From Lachnospiraceae bacterium (GTDB taxonomy: Bacteria > Bacillota_A > Clostridia > Lachnospirales > Lachnospiraceae): a DNA stretch of 64,000 nucleotides. The notes beneath the pieces are model-generated. The model was not told the origin of the DNA. It searched no databases and worked only from the letters and a program-made list of their open reading frames with translations. A program made the translations under genes and the position numbers. The DNA is taken from NCBI GenBank assembly GCA_021770615.1, contig JAETQR010000006.1, positions 61,809-125,808 on the forward strand, written 5' to 3'. Of the stretch, positions 63,531 through 64,000 are shown piece by piece (the first letter of the stretch is position 1; each line of letters opens with the position of its first letter).

Positions 63531-64000
63531 ATGAAAAAAATTTTATTTGTTATCATAGTCTCTGTTTCTTTTTGTCTGTTGCCCGGGTTTAAAGTGTCGG
63601 CAGCAGAAGATCAGGTTACTTTTTCATACCCATCCAAAGATACGTTAGTGATTGAAGGAGATGGTGTAGTTCCGGGGCAGGATTTTGAGCAGGGGTTGGA
63701 TGATGAAAAATATATGGATCATATAAAGAAAATTGTGATAAAAGAAGGAATAACCGGGTTAGGTGATTCTTGTTTTGCAAGGTATTATGAACGTGTGGTA
63801 ACGATAGAATTGCCAAGCACTTTATGCACGATTGGTAAATCGGCATTTTTAGGATGTGTTAGTTTGAAAAAGATAAATTTACCATCTGGAATTTCTGAAA
63901 TTCCGGAGGGATGTTTTGAGGAATGTTATGACCTAAGTCAAGTTGAGATTCCGGATACGGTCACGAAAATAGAAAAGGATGCTTTTCGGGAGTGTGGAAA
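63531..64000 (+). CDS. BspA-type leucine-rich surface protein (partial)
   Basis: Runs off the right edge; 157 codons are visible. Signal peptide MKKILFVIIVSVSFCLLPGF, with cleavage near KVSA-AE. Then LRR_5-type repeats of about 23 residues: IKKIVIKEGITGLGDSCFA, VVTIELPSTLCTIGKSAFLG, SLKKINLPSGISEIPEGCFE, LSQVEIPDTVTKIEKDAF. The family is secreted, often adhesins. It begins 14 bp after the glycosyltransferase stop but has a weak ribosome site (AGGGA). Codon use is more AT-rich than in the gene before it. Confidence 0.85.
   Translation, partial: MKKILFVIIVSVSFCLLPGFKVSAAEDQVTFSYPSKDTLVIEGDGVVPGQDFEQGLDDEKYMDHIKKIVIKEGITGLGDSCFARYYERVVTIELPSTLCTIGKSAFLGCVSLKKINLPSGISEIPEGCFEECYDLSQVEIPDTVTKIEKDAFRECG

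Overview
The window looks like chromosome from a Gram-positive, spore-forming anaerobe of the Clostridia, most likely a gut Lachnospiraceae. The case rests on a Csp-type subtilase, a leaderless GH25 lysozyme, a GH10 xylanase behind a Lys-rich Ig-like surface domain, a BspA-type leucine-rich repeat protein, strong AGGAGG ribosome sites, TTG starts and moderate GC by eye. This is an inference from gene content; no rRNA or species marker is present.

Layout. 1-5.2 kb (minus strand): an operon of a MerR-methyltransferase fusion with rfbB and rfbD (dTDP-rhamnose), driven by a promoter with the 19-bp spacer typical of MerR control, then a YgiQ-type radical SAM protein. 5.2-13.2 kb (minus): an FGGY sugar kinase with a small secreted protein, and the run gltX, UvrD-like helicase, feoA, feoB. 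13.2-18.7 kb (minus): a membrane HD-GYP c-di-GMP phosphodiesterase with an extracellular beta-propeller, a MATE exporter and mutY. 18.9-20.4 kb (plus): mscL with a C-terminal zinc ribbon, then azlC and azlD. 20.7-25.5 kb (minus): a membrane protein, an MFS/spermidine-synthase-like fusion, and a GntR-ABC transporter operon. 25.8-31.8 kb: an HTH-VOC-zinc-ribbon fusion, tRNA-Pro, a TIM-barrel isomerase, carB without carA, and a 31-residue membrane peptide. 31.9-41.7 kb (minus): an EAL c-di-GMP phosphodiesterase, a degenerate P-loop protein with a 15-bp tandem repeat, and three surface proteins (GH10 xylanase, a binding-type protein, and a third that has lost its normal 5' end). 41.8-50.2 kb: DegV, a LytTR regulator, three XRE regulators, enolase, and a SsuABC/TauABC-type ABC operon facing a LacI regulator across two matching operators. 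50.2-53.8 kb: a NYN-domain protein, a phosphoesterase, a thioesterase and five tRNAs in two transcription units. 53.8-61.9 kb (minus): GH25 lysozyme, hisC, a second aminotransferase, a Csp-like protease, clpX and htrA. 62-64 kb (plus): a priming polyprenyl glycosylphosphotransferase and the start of a leucine-rich surface protein.

The most unusual content is not protein coding. Four copies of a 254-268 bp palindromic element (A 23338-23605, B 51089-51349, C 52513-52769, D 53093-53346) lie in the same orientation between genes. Their arms differ between copies, but most changes are matched on the opposite arm, so base pairing is kept. They surround a nearly invariant core of about 94 nt that can form three hairpins, and two of the hairpin loops are complementary over 10 nt. 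This points to a structured RNA or a mobile hairpin element; I do not recognise the family. A fifth, unrelated large palindrome (20468-20705) has similar size and design. Both c-di-GMP enzymes here are of the degrading type, and together with the surface glycan, xylanase and exopolysaccharide-priming genes they suggest a locus rich in cell-surface and attachment functions.
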